DNA of 64,000 nucleotides from Lepus europaeus (GCF_033115175.1 NC_084835.1:27733858-27797857); one strand, 5' to 3'; shown: positions 11,263 to 23,646, counted from the first letter of the stretch. Notes: generated by a model not told the origin, from the sequence alone. Program-made: numbers and translations.

Positions 11263-11741
11263 CGCAACCTTGGCTGCACTCTTTTCTCCTAAGTTAAATT
11301 AGATCCAGATTTAATTTCCAAATTAAATCTGGGGAGATCCAGAGTTGCCAAATTCAGTAGTGCACACCTTAGAGAGTGCCACTCTGCGGTTGTCTGCGTA
11401 CCTACAGCCAGTGCCTGGGCAGCACCCAATGTATAAAGCAGATAACAGCAGCATCTCATTAATATGCACATTGTACGTTCCAATTTTGAAACTTTCTGTA
11501 ATATTCAATCACTGGGAAATACCCTTTTGGTGAAAATTACAACTTGAAAGCGCGAGTTACGGTTGAACGTTTCCCTCTCATCAGCGTCAGCATCTCTGAT
11601 CATGTGGCTACCAGCTGGGATCTTAGGAATGCTTCCATCAAACAGTCCAGACACTCGTCAGTCAGAGTGATGGCAATTACACATTTTAGAGTCTGGGTAA
11701 TCCATGGGCACTGAGAAGGCTGTATCTATTCAATGCACATA
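11263..11741. other. Unassigned stretch next to L1 3' end
   Basis: Holds the hairpin at 11305-11332. The last 70 bases may be the start of the following L1 fragment. Otherwise nothing is recognised. Confidence 0.45.
11305..11332. repeat. Perfect 13-bp inverted repeat
   Basis: Arms 'ccagatttaattt' (11305-11317) and 'aaattaaatctgg' (11320-11332) with a 2-base loop. The direct repeat 'agatccag' flanks it at 11301 and 11335. It would form a near-perfect hairpin. No transposon is recognised around it. Confidence 0.85.
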
Positions 11742-12258
11742 CTGTTTAACCCAGCGGTTACCCTTCTAGGATGCTATCAGCTCTATCCCCAAATATGAAA
11801 AATGTCTGGGGACTGAGTGATTTGTTGCTGTGTTGTTCAAAACAGCGAAAGACTGGTAGCAACCTAAATGTCCAATAGGAGACAGATTATACAAGGCGAC
11901 ACTTGAAACTCACAGGGGGTGACGAAGCTCTCCGTGTGTTAATAGGGAATGGCCTCCAGACACTGAGTCCCACGAACAGAGCGAGTACAAAAATGGGTGA
12001 ACAATAGGTTACTTGAGCGTGTGTGAGTGGGTGTGTGTGTGTGTGTTTCTATGCTTTCATGTGCGTGAGAAACCTCTGCAAATGTACCCAGGACACTAAT
12101 AGCACTGCCTGTTTGCAGGGCAAGATAATGACTGGAATGGGTAGCAATAGCAGGTACATATAGGAGACTTTTTATCACTTTTGAATTTTGAACTGCATGA
12201 ATTAGTATTCATTCCAATAATAATAATAGCCAGATCTGCTTGCAAAAAAAAAAAAAAA
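11742..12258 (+). mobile_element. L1M 3' end with poly(A)
   Basis: Sense L1 relic: 'ttaacccagcggttacccttctagg', 'gcaacctaaatgtccaatagg' (both shortened here), a GT tract, and a 3' UTR that ends in A19 at 12244-12260. The order and phrasing match the ORF2 end plus 3' UTR of old mammalian L1. No frame survives. Confidence 0.65.
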
Positions 12259-12394
12259 AAGACCACTTCAAACTTCGGACATTCACTGTAGCAGTCTAAA
12301 TGAGATCTTCTGTCAGTGTAGCCCCACTGTGGCTAATTCCTGGTGGTGTTGCAGCCTTGCAGTGGGAGAGCTCACGGTCCGCAAGACAGTGCAG

Positions 12395-12485
12395 CTCAGT
12401 GTCAGAGCTTAGGTTTTGCTTCCACCACTTATTAACTGCGTGACCTGGGGAAAATTTACTTAACCCCTTCATGTCTAAGTTCTTT
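12395..12485 (+). mobile_element. MIR SINE core fragment
   Basis: Sense MIR core: 'cttccaccacttattaactg', 'cgtgacctggggaaaatttac', and 'ttaaccccttcatgtctaag'. It is cut at its right by the C element cluster. Confidence 0.7.
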
Positions 12486-12487
12486 TT

Positions 12488-12507
12488 TCCCCCTTTATTT
12501 GAAAGTC

Positions 12508-12550
<43 letters not shown>

Positions 12551-13155
12551 CTGGCGCTGTGGAGCACTAGGTTCATCCTCCGCCTGCAGCGCCGGCATCC
12601 CATATGGGTGCCAGTTCTAGTACCGGCTGCTCCTCTTCCAGTCCTGGAAGAGGACTCTGTTGTGGCCTGGGATAGCAGAGGAGGATGGCCCAAGTGCTTG
12701 GGCCCCTGCACCCACATGGGAGACCAGGAAGAATCACCTGGCTTCTGGCTACGGATTGGCGCAGCTCTGGCCATCACGGCCATCTGGAGAGTGAACCAAC
12801 GGAAGGAAGACCTTTCTGTCTCTCTCTCTCTCTCTCACTGTCTGTAACTCTACCTGTCAAATAAATAAATAAAATCTTAAGAAAAAAAAAAAAAGAGCGA
12901 GAAGAGATTGCTCCCATGCACTGATTCACTCGTCACATGCCCCCAGTAGCCTGGGCTGTGATGGGGAGAAGCCAGGAGTTGGGTCTCCCATATAAGTGAC
13001 AGGAACCCAGGATCTTGAGCCATCGCTGCTGCCTCCCAGTCTTCATTAGCAGGAAGCTGGAGTCAGGAGCTGGAGCTGGGTATTGAACCTAGGTACTCTC
13101 GTGTGGGCCATGGACATCTTAAACAGGGTCTTAGCTGAGAGGCCAAACACCTGCC
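12488..13155 (-). mobile_element. Old C-type SINE split by a younger one
   Basis: Antisense host. The tail-side (GA)n lies at 12488-12548 and the remainder at 12894-13155 ('cactgattcactcgtcac', 'gtattgaacctaggtac', 'gctgagaggccaaacacctg'). The younger sense copy sits in the purine tract. Confidence 0.85.
12549..12893 (+). mobile_element. C-type SINE nested in an older copy
   Basis: Sense copy with head 'ggctggcgctgtggagcac', a 'ctgcagcgccggcatccc' block, a full body, (TC)n, and the tail 'aaataaataaataaaatc' plus poly(A). It inserted into the (GA)n tract of the antisense host, so a duplication cannot be told from the repeat. Confidence 0.93.
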
Positions 13156-13184
13156 CCTGGATTCTCTTTTTAATAAGTGGTGGT

Positions 13185-13890
13185 GAATCCTGCTTCAGAA
13201 GGTACAAAGAAAAGAGGTTTATTTTGACCACAGTTCTGCTGGCTCAGAAACATGGTAGCAGCATTTGTGTGGCTCTGGCTAGGGTCTGCTGGCTGCATCA
13301 CAACACTGCAAATGGTGTCATGTTGGGAGCACGTGCCGGACAGAGAGATCACCTTGCAAGAGAGAAACCAATAGACCAGGGAGAGACCAAGCCTGTTCTT
13401 TTAATTTTTTTAAGTTATTTATTTATTGATTTGAGAGGTAGAGTTACAGACAGAGAGAGGGAGAGACAGACATTTGGTTCACTTCCCAGATGGCTGCAAT
13501 GGCCAGAGCCAGGAGCTTCCTCCGGGTCTCCCACGCAGGTGCAGGGGCCCAAACACTTGGGCCATCTTCCACTGGTTTCTCAGGCCATAACAGAGAACTG
13601 GATCGGAAGAGGAGTAGCCGGGACTTGAACCGGCGCCCATATGGGATTCTGGTGCCAGAGGTGGAGGCTTGCCCACTATGCCACAGCGCCAGCCCCAAGG
13701 CCTGTTCTTTTTATACCAACCCATTCTCAAGAGAGCAAGTTCACTCCTGTGAGAGCAGCATCAGTCCACTCGTGGCGTGGAGCCTTCGATGACCTGATCA
13801 CCTCCCACTAGGTCCTACCTCTTGAAGCTTTCATCACCTCAACCGTGATGTGAATCCCTGGGGAACAAACCACATGGAAACCACAGCAGT
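13185..13890 (-). mobile_element. MaLR (MST/MLT1-type) LTR, split by a SINE
   Basis: Antisense LTR. 'gaaaagaggtttattttgacc' starts it and 'gatcacctcccactaggtcc' and 'caaccgtgatgtgaatcc' lie near the other end, with 'ccacatggaaaccacagcag' at the terminus. The parts are 13185-13388 and 13712-13890. It is non-coding; its polyadenylation and promoter signals are decayed. Confidence 0.6.
13403..13697 (-). mobile_element. C-type SINE inside MaLR LTR
   Basis: Antisense copy. The flank 'aagcctgttctttt' (13389-13402) recurs as 'aaggcctgttctttt' from 13697, a target duplication with a one-base difference. Confidence 0.92.
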
Positions 13891-13927
13891 GCCTGTTAAG
13901 TGTCCCTTGAAATGTTTAAAGTAGAAC

Positions 13928-14222
13928 AGGGGTGGGAGTTTGCTGCAGCAGCTTAAGTTGCCGTGCGGGAAGCCCACATCACTTTTTGGTTCAAGTCCCG
14001 GCTGCTCTGTTTCTGGTCCAGCTTCCTGCTAATGTGTACCCTGGGAGGCAGCAGGTGCTGGATCAAGTACTTGGGTTCCTGCCACCATGTGGGAGACTTG
14101 GATGGACTTCCAGTCTCCTGGCTTTGGCCTGGCCCTGCCCTGGCTGTTGTAGGCACTTGAGAGTGAACCAATGGGTGGAAAATGTCTGTGTTTCTCTGCC
14201 TTTCAAGTAAAATGAAAATATA
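13928..14222 (+). mobile_element. C-type SINE
   Basis: Sense copy: 'ttgctgcagcagcttaag' head, 'ggttcaagtcccggctgctc' at the B-box region, body, short CT stretch. It ends in an A-rich tail that runs into the rabbit-type L1 3' region. Confidence 0.88.
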
Positions 14223-14467
14223 CAGCTGGAGACAATTATGCTTAGTGAAATAAGCCAGCCCTCAAAAGACAAGTATCATATGTTTTCCCTGATTTATGGT
14301 AGCACACAGAGCACACAAAAAATGCAATGTATATGAGCAAAATTGACATTTTAAGATTTGATTATTACTTAGAGCCCTTGTCTGTATTCTTGAGGAACAG
14401 TGGTTTCTCTACTTGTTGAATTCTTTTTTTAGTGGAGGGTTAAGCTTGTGATTTTAAAGTAAATTGA

Positions 14468-14870
14468 GGGGCTGTCACTGTGGCATAGTGGATTAAAGCC
14501 AGGGCCTGAAGTGCCGGCATCCCATATGGGCGCCAGTTCAAGCCCAGGCTTTCTCCACTTCTGATCCAGCTCCCTGCTAACTCACCTGGGAAAGCAGCAG
14601 AGGATGGCCCAAGTCCTTGAGCCCCTGCCACCCACGTGGGAGACACAGAAGAAACTTCTGGGCTTTGGCTTGCCCAGCACTGGCCATTGTGGCCATTTAG
14701 GGAGTAAACCAGTGGATGGAAGATTGCTCTCTCCCTCCCTCCCTCCCTCTCTCTCCCTCCCTCCCTCCCTCCCTCCCTCTCTCTCCCTCCCTCCTTCCCT
14801 CCCTCCTTCCTCTCTCTCTCTCTCTCTCCCTCTCCCTCTGACTCAGCCTTACAAATAAATCTTTAAAAAA
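14468..14870 (+). mobile_element. C-type SINE with expanded CT microsatellite
   Basis: Sense copy with head 'ggggctgtcactgtggcatag', body, and a CT tract expanded to over 110 bases, ending in an 'aaataaatctttaaaaaa' tail. It inserted into the L1 3' UTR. Confidence 0.93.
14726..14838. repeat. (CCCT)n/(CT)n microsatellite
   Basis: Pure pyrimidine tract of ccct and ct units within the SINE. It has H-DNA potential and is probably length-variable. Confidence 0.9.
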
Positions 14871-15051
14871 AGTAAAAGTGTCATTGTAAAAAATAAAAGA
14901 AAAATAAGGAGGATGGAGGGTGGCAATGAGGGAAGGAAGGAGAGTAGAGTGGGAAGTATTATGCTCTTAAAACTGTATATATGAAATTTGTTCCCATCAC
15001 AGAAATAAAAAGTTTAAAAAATTGAAAATAAATAAAAATAAGAACAGAACA

Positions 15052-15356
15052 TGAGCGGGCGTTTTGTGCTTAAGATGCCTGCCTCCCACATCGGAATGCC
15101 TGGGTTCGAATCCTGGCTCTGGCTCCTTACTCCAGCTTCCCCCCAGTGCAGCCCTTGGGAATCAGCAGTGATGACTCAAGTAGTTGGGTTCCTGTCACCC
15201 ACATGGGAGACCTGGATTGAGTTTCTGGTCTTGGCTCTGGCTCTGGCTACTTGGCCCAGCCCCAGCCCCAGCCCCAGCCCCAATGGAAGGCATTTAGGGA
15301 GTGAATAAGCAGAGAGAACTCTGTCTGCCTCTCAAATAAAACAACAACAACAACAA
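15052..15356 (+). mobile_element. C-type SINE with short internal repeats
   Basis: Sense copy with 'gggttcgaatcctggctctgg' B-box region. It carries a 'ctggct' repeat (15230-15250), a (cagccc)n run (15257-15280), and an (aac)n tail at 15340-15354. Confidence 0.9.
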
Positions 15357-15892
15357 AACAGCACAAAACACCCCACTGTTCCTGGTGCTGATTGTGTAGG
15401 GCGTGGGCAGTAGTGTGATGACTGGTGAGAGAATGTAAGCAGAGCCTTTGATTCGTGTGAGTGCCTCATAAATATTAATGCCCTCCCCACCCATGCTTCC
15501 CTGGGCTTCCAGGGCTTTGTAGGTGCTTGCTTTCTGAGCAGACTGCGAAGACATTTTCCCCCTGGACACAATTGCGATGGCTACATTTAGTCTGCAGGTG
15601 GACCCTTTGAGCTGTCTTAGATCAGCTCAGGACGCCTTGAAAATGAAGAATCTGTTTGGCTCTATTATTTTCATGTCAGTTTCTTAGGTTTATCTAAATA
15701 AACATTTCCATATTCTTTTTGTCCACGTTTTATACGGATTAAATTGTTGCAGTGGAAATGCACCAAGCTGTGAAATGCAAAATTTGTGGCTATGACTTCA
15801 GGCACAAATTGAAGTAAGGCGATTGTGTGAATAATTCTCAGAAAAAGAGAAACAACCAAAAACAAACAGCCAATGTGTTTAGGCTGTCAGGG
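15357..15892. other. Unassigned non-coding stretch
   Basis: No gene or repeat recognised. Frames up to about 90 codons occur on the - strand but extend into the SINE tail. Confidence 0.5.
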
Positions 15893-15894
15893 GT

Positions 15895-16070
15895 TGTGCC
15901 AAGTACTTTATGATCTTTATCTTTAACCCCTTTAAGCAGGCTACCCTGAACAGCTCCAGTTCCCACTGGCCCCCAGGTTACAAGGTAGAAGACAGCAGAC
16001 AGGATTGGTATCCAAAGCTGGGTAATCTCAGCCCCTAGGCTTTGAATCCATATCCTCTTCTTTAAGGTAA
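15895..16070 (-). mobile_element. MIR SINE fragment
   Basis: Reversed MIR wording, with 'gttgtgccaagtactttatg' and later 'gctttgaatccatatcctc'. The core is poorly kept. Confidence 0.4.
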
Positions 16071-16194
16071 ACTATCATAAAACAAAATTTATACCCCTTA
16101 AAAGAAATTTGCTAATTGATTTTAGGATATAATTTTCTAAGTGAGGAAGGCATTCGATTTCAACGTGTGCTAGAGTCCTTATAGGCACTGCTTT

Positions 16195-16320
16195 TTTAAA
16201 ATTCCTACATTGACCTTGTGAGTCAGGGTCTGTCCTCACCCTTCAGGTGAGAAAAGTCAGGTAACTTGTCCAAGGTCCCACAGCAAGTGGAGCAGATTGA
16301 AGGCATTTAAACCGACGCCT
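16195..16320 (-). mobile_element. MIR SINE fragment
   Basis: Reversed MIR: 'cttcaggtgagaaaagtcagg', then 'aacttgtccaaggtcccaca' and 'gcaagtggagcag'. The 'ccaaggtc..aca' block is diagnostic. Confidence 0.65.
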
Positions 16321-16576
16321 GTCTGCTTCCATGGAGTTCGGGCTCGTGGTTTTCTGAGCACTTACCTTTGGTCTTGTTTTTTCTCAATCCCCCTGCTTGG
16401 GCACAGGTCAAGGGGAGTTCCATGCAAAGGCCCTGCAATGGGTGTCATGGGCTCTGTTCCTTCTGGTCATGCATCCCAGCAGAACAACAGACGTTGACAC
16501 TGAGAGGCAGCAAGTCTCTACCTTTCTACCTATCTTCTCCTTCGATGAAATATTCTTCATTAGAATATCTACTTGT

Positions 16577-16885
16577 GGGAGTGGGCATTTGCCCTGGTGG
16601 ATAAGATGCCTGCATCCCATATACGAGTGCCTGAGCTCAGTACCTGCCTCAGACTCCTGATTTCACATTCCTACTGATGCAACACCAGCAGTGATGGTTC
16701 AAGTCCTGGGCCCCTGCCAACCGTGTGGGACACCTGGGTTGAGTTCCTGGCTTGTAGCTCCAGCCAGATTTCGCCTTTGTCATTGTAGGCAGAAGAGTGA
16801 ATCGGTGCATGGGAGCTCTTTGCATCATCTTTCTCTCTGTTTTTGTCTTTCTATCTCTCACAATAAATAAATACATCTTAAAAGG
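16577..16885 (+). mobile_element. Old C-type SINE
   Basis: Sense copy: 'gtgggcatttgccctgg' head, 'cctgcatcccatatacgag', body, CT stretch and 'caataaataaatacatctt' tail. Confidence 0.85.
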
Positions 16886-17164
16886 AACGTGTACTTGTGG
16901 CAGGAACCTGTACTCATGCAATTGTCTGTGTAGTCTGGGCTGTCGGTGTTGGAGGTTGGAGCTTGCCTTCTAGGCTGAGGTTGGCCATTTGCTGGTTCTA
17001 GGATTCATATCCATAGAAGGAAGGAAGCTGGGTTGTAGGCCTGGGACCAGTAGCCTGCACGTGGACTTTGGCACCACATGTGGTGACTGGGTGCCTGCCA
17101 CACACCCAGCACAATGCAGAGCACACCGATTGAGAGATGGAGCCTGGCCTCACCGCGGTCCGGG
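16886..17164. other. Unassigned stretch
   Basis: No gene or repeat recognised. Both strands are open for 70-85 codons here, which suggests chance. Confidence 0.4.
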
Positions 17165-17330
17165 GTACTGTCAGTACCCTTGTTCCCAGCTGAGGAACTG
17201 GAGCCTCTAAAAGGATAATTTCCTCCAAGTTCCCACAGCCAGTAACTGGCAGAGCAAGGACTCAAACCCAGGCCACCTGAGCTTAAGAACGTGCACCTTC
17301 CCCACTTAACTCAGCAGCTCTGATGCTAAT
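17165..17330 (-). mobile_element. MIR SINE fragment
   Basis: Reversed MIR: 'ctgaggaactggagcctc', 'ccacagccagtaactggcag', 'aggactcaaacccaggcc'. Confidence 0.7.
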
Positions 17331-17885
17331 AGAATTACCCATCCACACAGCGCCCTGAGGGGGAGGCTGCTCTCCATGCACCTGTCTTCATGTACATATC
17401 GAAAAGAAAAACTGAATCCTACTACTTGTACTATTCTGTAATATTTTTTCTTTTGATACTAGACTCTAAAGATGCCCTTTGTTTTCAAGATAAACCCCTC
17501 TCTTCCCTCTTGCAGCCTTGTCCCCGGAAGGCAGGCAGGCTAGGGAGGGGGATGGGGTGGGAGTGCTAGGAAAGGCACAAGGGCAGGATGGGCTCTCTGT
17601 TCAAGATACGGACGTGACAGGGCCTCTAAATGACCCCCAAACAGCCAGATCCTATTCAGCAGAGCGAGAAAAACAAAGAATTTTCTTGGCTGTGTTTTGT
17701 AGCTTCCATTAGCTTAACTGTCATCAAGAACAATGCTGAGTCAGGACCTGAATTATCTTTTTCTCTGCTTGGGTTCTTGCCTCTGGCTCACTGCCATTCT
17801 CTGCGAGCTACAAGGCGTGGAGACAGGTCTCCGTCTCATCTATCTTCACGACAGGTGATGGGGATATAATATTTTGTGATGGGGA
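17331..17885. other. Unassigned non-coding stretch
   Basis: No gene, SINE or transposon recognised. Mixed composition. Confidence 0.45.
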
Positions 17886-17889
17886 GCAA

Positions 17890-18075
17890 GATAGCATCGG
17901 GATGAGGAGAATGCATTCAAGCCCTAGCCCCAACGCCGCAGAGCTGTGTGTGTCCTTGGGCATCTTACTGAATCTCGAGTCTTGGTTTCTTGCCCCGTGA
18001 AGTGCGGATTCAGAGCCTGCCTCGCTCGTAGGGCTGTTATCAGGGGGAGGTTGCTTAGTGCGAGGCCAAACCGCA
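17890..18075 (+). mobile_element. MIR SINE fragment
   Basis: Sense MIR: 'gcattcaagccctagcccc', 'gtccttgggcatcttactg', 'cgtgaagtgcggattcag', 'gtagggctgttatcagggg'. Fairly complete but diverged. Confidence 0.65.
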
Positions 18076-18358
18076 GCCCAGTGAATTCCACTTCTGTGCT
18101 CTTTGGGACCTCAAGGGATTCTGTTGTTGCTGCAAAGCCACAAGGTCCCTTGGAGCTCTCTGCCGAGATGTCCATCACTCCCCAGGGCCTGAGAACTCTG
18201 GGTCTTGCTGCTCACTGGGCTCTCTGAGAACAGGGGGACAGATTTCCCTGTCTCAATTGCCCACCGTTGTTTGTGGGAGGTCTGTCCTCCCTCTGGCCAG
18301 GAATTGGTCCAGAAGCAGGCTGTAGGGCTTCTTCTCAGGGATGCATCAGCATCTGTGA

Positions 18359-18415
18359 GTTTTTTTTAAGATTTATTTATTTTATTTGAAAGTCAGAGTT
18401 ACACGGAGAGAGGAG

Positions 18416-18453
<38 letters not shown>

Positions 18454-18709
18454 CTTCCATCCACTGGTTCACTCCCCAGTTGGCCGCAATGGCTGGAATT
18501 GTGCTGATCCGAAGCCAGGAGCCAGGAGCTTCCTCCGGGTCTCCCACACAGGTGCAGGGGCCCAAGGACTTGGGCCATCTTCTACTGCTTTCCCAGGCCA
18601 CAGCAGAGAGCTGGATAGGAAGTTGAGCAGCCGGGTCTTGAACTGGTGCCCATGTGGGATGCTGGTGCTGCAGGCCAGGGCATTAACCCACTGTACCACA
18701 GCGCCGTCC
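18359..18709 (-). mobile_element. C-type SINE with perfect target duplication
   Basis: Full antisense copy. The 13-bp duplication 'tcagcatctgtga' is at 18346-18358 and 18710-18722, with poly(T) and (GA)n at the left end. Confidence 0.95.
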
Positions 18710-18789
18710 TCAGCATCTGTGATTTTTAAAAAATTCCCCTCTTTCCTATCTCTTCTTTCCCACCAAGCCCCTGTAGTTCTTCTCAGGGT

Positions 18790-19070
18790 AGAGGAAAAAG
18801 GAGGGAGATCATCAATCTGCTGGTTCACTTTTTCCTAAATGGCTAGCAATGACCAGGGCTGGGCCAGGCCAAAACCAGGAGCCAGGAGCTTCTTTTGGGT
18901 CTCCCACGTGGGTGTAGGGGCCCAAGCACTTGGGCCGTCTTCCACTGCTTTTCCAGGTGCATCAGTAGGGAGTCAGATCAGAAGTGGAGCAGCCGGGACT
19001 CGAACCAGTGCCCATATGGAATGTCAGCATCGTGAGCAGTGGCTTAACCCACTGTGCAACGACACTTGCC
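18790..19070 (-). mobile_element. C-type SINE, tail lost
   Basis: Antisense copy with body 'gccaggagcttcttttggg' and head end 'cccactgtgcaacgacac'. The CT/A tail is eroded. Confidence 0.85.
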
Positions 19071-19097
19071 CTGAAAGTGTTTTAAATGAAGTAAGGA

Positions 19098-19775
19098 AGG
19101 GGTTGGTGCTGTGGTATAGTGGGTAAAGATGCCGCCGCAGTAACTGCATCCCATATGGGCAACAGTTTGGGTCCTGGATTCTCCACTCTTTTTTTTTTTT
19201 TAAAGATTTTATTTATTTTATTTGAGAGGTAGAGTTACAGACAGTGAGAGGGAGAGACAGAGAGAGATCTTCCTTCTGTTGGTTCACTCCCCAATTTGCT
19301 GCAATGGTTGGAGCTTGGCTAATCCAAAGTCAGGAGCCCGGGGCTTCTACTGGGTCACCCATGTGGGTGCAGGGGCCCAAGGACATGGGCCATCTTCTAC
19401 TGCTTTCCCAGGCAGAAAGGGACATAGCTGAGAGCTGCATTGGAAGCGGAGAAGCTGGGGCTAGAACTGGAGCCCATATGGGATGCTGGCGCCGCAGGCG
19501 GAGGATTAACCTACTGTGCCACAGCATCAGCCCCTGCTCCACTTCTGATCTAGGTCTCTGTTGTGGCCTGGGAAAGCAGTAGAGGATGGTCCAAGTCCTT
19601 GGACCCCTGCACCTATGTGGGAGACCCGGAAGAAGCTCCTGGCTTCTGGCCTTGGATAAGCGCAGCTCTGGCTGTTGTGGCCAGTAGGGAAGTGAAGCAG
19701 TGGATGGAAGACCTCTCTCTCTCTCTCTGTGTCTCTGTAACTCTTGCCTTTCAGATAAACAAATAAATCTTTAAA
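19098..19775 (+). mobile_element. C-type SINE split by an antisense copy
   Basis: Sense host in two parts. 19098-19186 is the head ('ggttggtgctgtggtatag'). 19533-19775 is the body from 'ctgctccacttctgatc' to the 'aaacaaataaatctttaaa' tail. Confidence 0.9.
19187..19532 (-). mobile_element. C-type SINE nested in sense copy
   Basis: Full antisense copy from poly(T) to 'ctactgtgccacagcatc'. It breaks the host just after its 'ggattctccactc'; host 'ctgctccactt' resumes, so the target duplication includes 'ctccact'. Confidence 0.92.
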
Positions 19776-19789
19776 AATAAATAAGTAAA

Positions 19790-20687
19790 TAAAGTAAGTA
19801 AGTAAGGAGAGACTTTGAAACTCAGGGCCAGCACTGACCCCTATATTTGCTATATTGTGTTTCGCAGCTGTCCTCTACCATGGTAGCTTGGCTTGATTTT
19901 ACGGAGAACACTAAGTAACCTGGTGTCTTTGTTTGCCTGATGAGTTATCCGCGCAGATTAGACTCTCTTCGCCTCCACGGAAGAAGGCTGTGAGCTCTCT
20001 GGGCTTTGGCACCTCACGCAGTTCCGTCTGGCACCAACCGGTGCTCCACACACGCCTGTTGCCGGGCAGGCTGTCTCACCAAGGGGACACTGGGCTCTCA
20101 CTTGTTCAATGTGGTCAGGAGTTTTGTACACAAAGATGATTATTCAGAATTCACTTTGATTTTTAAATTTGTCTTCAATTTATTAAAGTTAGAATGTTAG
20201 AAACCCTTTTGTTTCCTGGGCTTTTAAATTTAGATTACAAATCTTATTATTTTGTTTATAAGCCCAGCAAGTTATACGAGTCACTTTTAAGGAGCCTTTG
20301 ATTAATGTTTGGTTCTATCTGCAAACTTGGTTAAATTCCTTTTAAACTGCTTTTACAAATTTAATATGTTCCATTTCCTTCTAAGTACTATAATTGTCCA
20401 ACTTAACAAAACCTTTCTGAATACTTAAATAACGCTTTATAAATCCAATACATTAAACTTACAAATAGGGTAAACCTTTAGTTCTTTTGAATTATTCAGT
20501 TCCGTAATAAGCCTATTAAGATCTGAACTTAAAATCACAAGTCTAAGTCAATTACCCATTTAAAATTAGAATCACAAGGATGACCTCTTACTCCATTAGA
20601 CTAAATTCCCTTAAGCATTTTAAGTATGTAAAATGCCAAAAATTCAGAGTCCTTAGCCTGCAAATATTAAGACTACACACTTTATGT
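19790..20687. other. AT-rich unassigned stretch
   Basis: From about 20150 the sequence is strongly AT-rich with many 'ttaaa' words. No transposon is recognised, although an old LTR or internal ERV origin is possible. No coding potential. Confidence 0.45.
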
Positions 20688-21020
20688 TTTTTAAATATTT
20701 ATTTATTTATTTGATATATTACACAGAGAGAGAAGGAGAGGCAGATAGAAGAGAGAGGTCTTTCATCCACTGGTTCACTCCTCAAATGGCTGCAACTGCT
20801 GGGCTGCGCTTATCCAAGGCCAGAAGCTAGGAGCTTCTTCTGGGTCTCCCATGCAGGTGTAGGGGCCTAAGGACTTGGGCCATCTTCTACTGCTTTCCCA
20901 GGCCACAGCAGAGAGCTGGATCAGAAGTGGGGCAGCCAAGACTCAAACCAGTGCCCAAATGGGATGCCGGCACTGCAGGTGGTAGCTTTACCCACTACGC
21001 CACAGAGCCGGCTGGCCCCT
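20688..21020 (-). mobile_element. C-type SINE
   Basis: Full antisense copy from 'ttaaatatttatttatttat' to 'acgccacagagccggctgg'. No clean duplication was found. Confidence 0.93.
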
Positions 21021-21795
21021 ATTCTATGCATTTTAGATTCTTATTTACATACCTATTTTTAAGTCATTGCAGAGGTAAAATACACTAATGTACAAAAGCA
21101 ACAACAATGGCCAAACCAGAAAGCCCCCATGGACCCTGGACGATCCTGCTTTTCTTCTGTGTGCCTGCTTCTCGACCAGCCAGACACCAACGACTTCAGT
21201 GACCGAAGCTAAAGGTACTGCCCTGTTTAGATTTCTGTTTTCTTTCTAAAAAAAATGAATGAGGAAAACCAGATGTTTGCTAAAGTCTTAGCCATAAAAT
21301 TCTTCATCCATATTTTTACATTGATTTGTAAGTACAGTTTTCTATTTAGATTAATGGGAATAAACAAAATTCCTAAAAAATAGAACGCCTGCTGCTCAGG
21401 GAAAGCCACCACCATGGCGCATGCTCACTGTTGCCTGCGTTAGCTTTGCAGTGCACTCCTGTGAACCATTAGTTGCCCAAAGTCACTCTAAGGGTATCTG
21501 GGCTCTCTGACCTCAGAGTACAAGCAGTCGTGAAGAGTTCTAAAAGTGGGAGGATCCATTTTCAAAGTACATGAAAGTCATGCTCCCTGTGGATGGATTA
21601 TGTCCTTGTTACGCCCTCTGAGAATGGACTGACCTGGCCTCTTCATGTCCAGCACTCTGCCTGGTTTCTGGAATAGCACATTGATTAACAAATGAATACA
21701 TAGTGGCAAAGGTGAGGACTTGAATTAAATCCCCTTTTGTTAAAATACAAAGTCTGCTCCTCGAATGCTTATGACTTTGATGAAGAACAAATGTG
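21021..21795. other. Unassigned stretch
   Basis: No gene or repeat recognised. A 31-codon frame at 21107-21202 starts with a hydrophobic segment but is too short to call. Confidence 0.4.
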
Positions 21796-22290
21796 GCCAA
21801 ATAGGCAAATGTGGTAACTCAAATGAAACAGACAAATTCCTAGAAAGGAACAAGCTCCTGAAACTGACTCAAGAAGAAATTAAAAAAAAAAAAAAACCTA
21901 AATAGACCTTTAACAAGTAAAATACAATCAGTAATCAAAAATCTTTGTGTAAAAAAAAAAAATCCCTGAGCTGGATGATTTTACTGGTGAGTTTTAGGAA
22001 GTATTTGAAAAAGAAATGATAATAGCAATACAGCACAAATTCTTTGGAAAATAGAGAAGGGCGGAGTCCTTCTGAGCTTATTCTGGCAGGCCGGTATCAC
22101 CCTGAGATGTCAAAGCCAGAAAAAGACAGCACAAGAAAGCAAAACTACAAGCCAAAATCCCGCATGAATACAGATGTCCAAATTCTCAAAGAATATTAGC
22201 AAAATGAATCAAAAAATACAGCAAAAGATTACTCATTACAACCATGTAAGATTTATCCTAAGAATGCAAGGTTGGCTTAACATTCCAAAA

Positions 22291-23245
<955 letters not shown>

Positions 23246-23328
23246 AATAAATCCATAGCATCATCTTAGCAGATACAAAAAAAGCTTATATCAATATCTA
23301 ATACAATTCATGATCAAAACCCTTACAA

Positions 23329-23646
23329 TTTTTAAAATATATTCTTATTTTCATTTTATTTGAAAAACAGTGAGGGGGAGAGAGAGAGAAAACTGCTGAT
23401 TTTTCATACACTGGTTCATTCTTCAAATATCTTCAAGAGTCATGACTGGGCCAGGCTAACACCAGGAGCCCAGTCCAGGTCTCCTACATGGGTGGCAGGG
23501 ACCTAAATAGTTGAGCCATCCTCTTCTGCCTCCCAGGTGTGTATTTGCAAGGAGGCAGAACTGGGAGTGGGGTTGGGACTCTAGACGTGCAATGAGGGCA
23601 TCCCAAGCAGCATCTTAACCTCGGAGCCAAACCCCCACCGCACAAA
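23329..23646 (-). mobile_element. Old C-type SINE inside L1M
   Basis: Antisense copy with a perfect 14-bp duplication 'caaaacccttacaa' at 23315-23328 and 23647-23660. The L1 reads continuously when it is removed. Confidence 0.93.

Larger units (their letters stand above)
14223..15040 (+). mobile_element. Rabbit-type L1 3' end, split by a SINE
   Basis: Sense L1 3' end of the kind seen in rabbit. It shows 'attatgcttagtgaaataag', 'agacaagtatcatatgtttt', and after the SINE 'aggaggatggagggtggcaa', 'agtattatgctcttaaaac', and a terminal 'aaataaaaagttt' A-rich end. The copy is 5' truncated, with parts at 14223-14467 and 14871-15040. No ORF2 remains. Confidence 0.75.

Noticed and set aside
14726-14838. 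A CRISPR-like or tandem array
   Set aside because: It is a simple CT microsatellite inside a SINE; no spaced repeats are present anywhere in the window.
21107-21202. A 31-codon frame with a hydrophobic start resembling a signal peptide
   Set aside because: Too short, ends in a stop, and no neighbouring coding sequence continues it.
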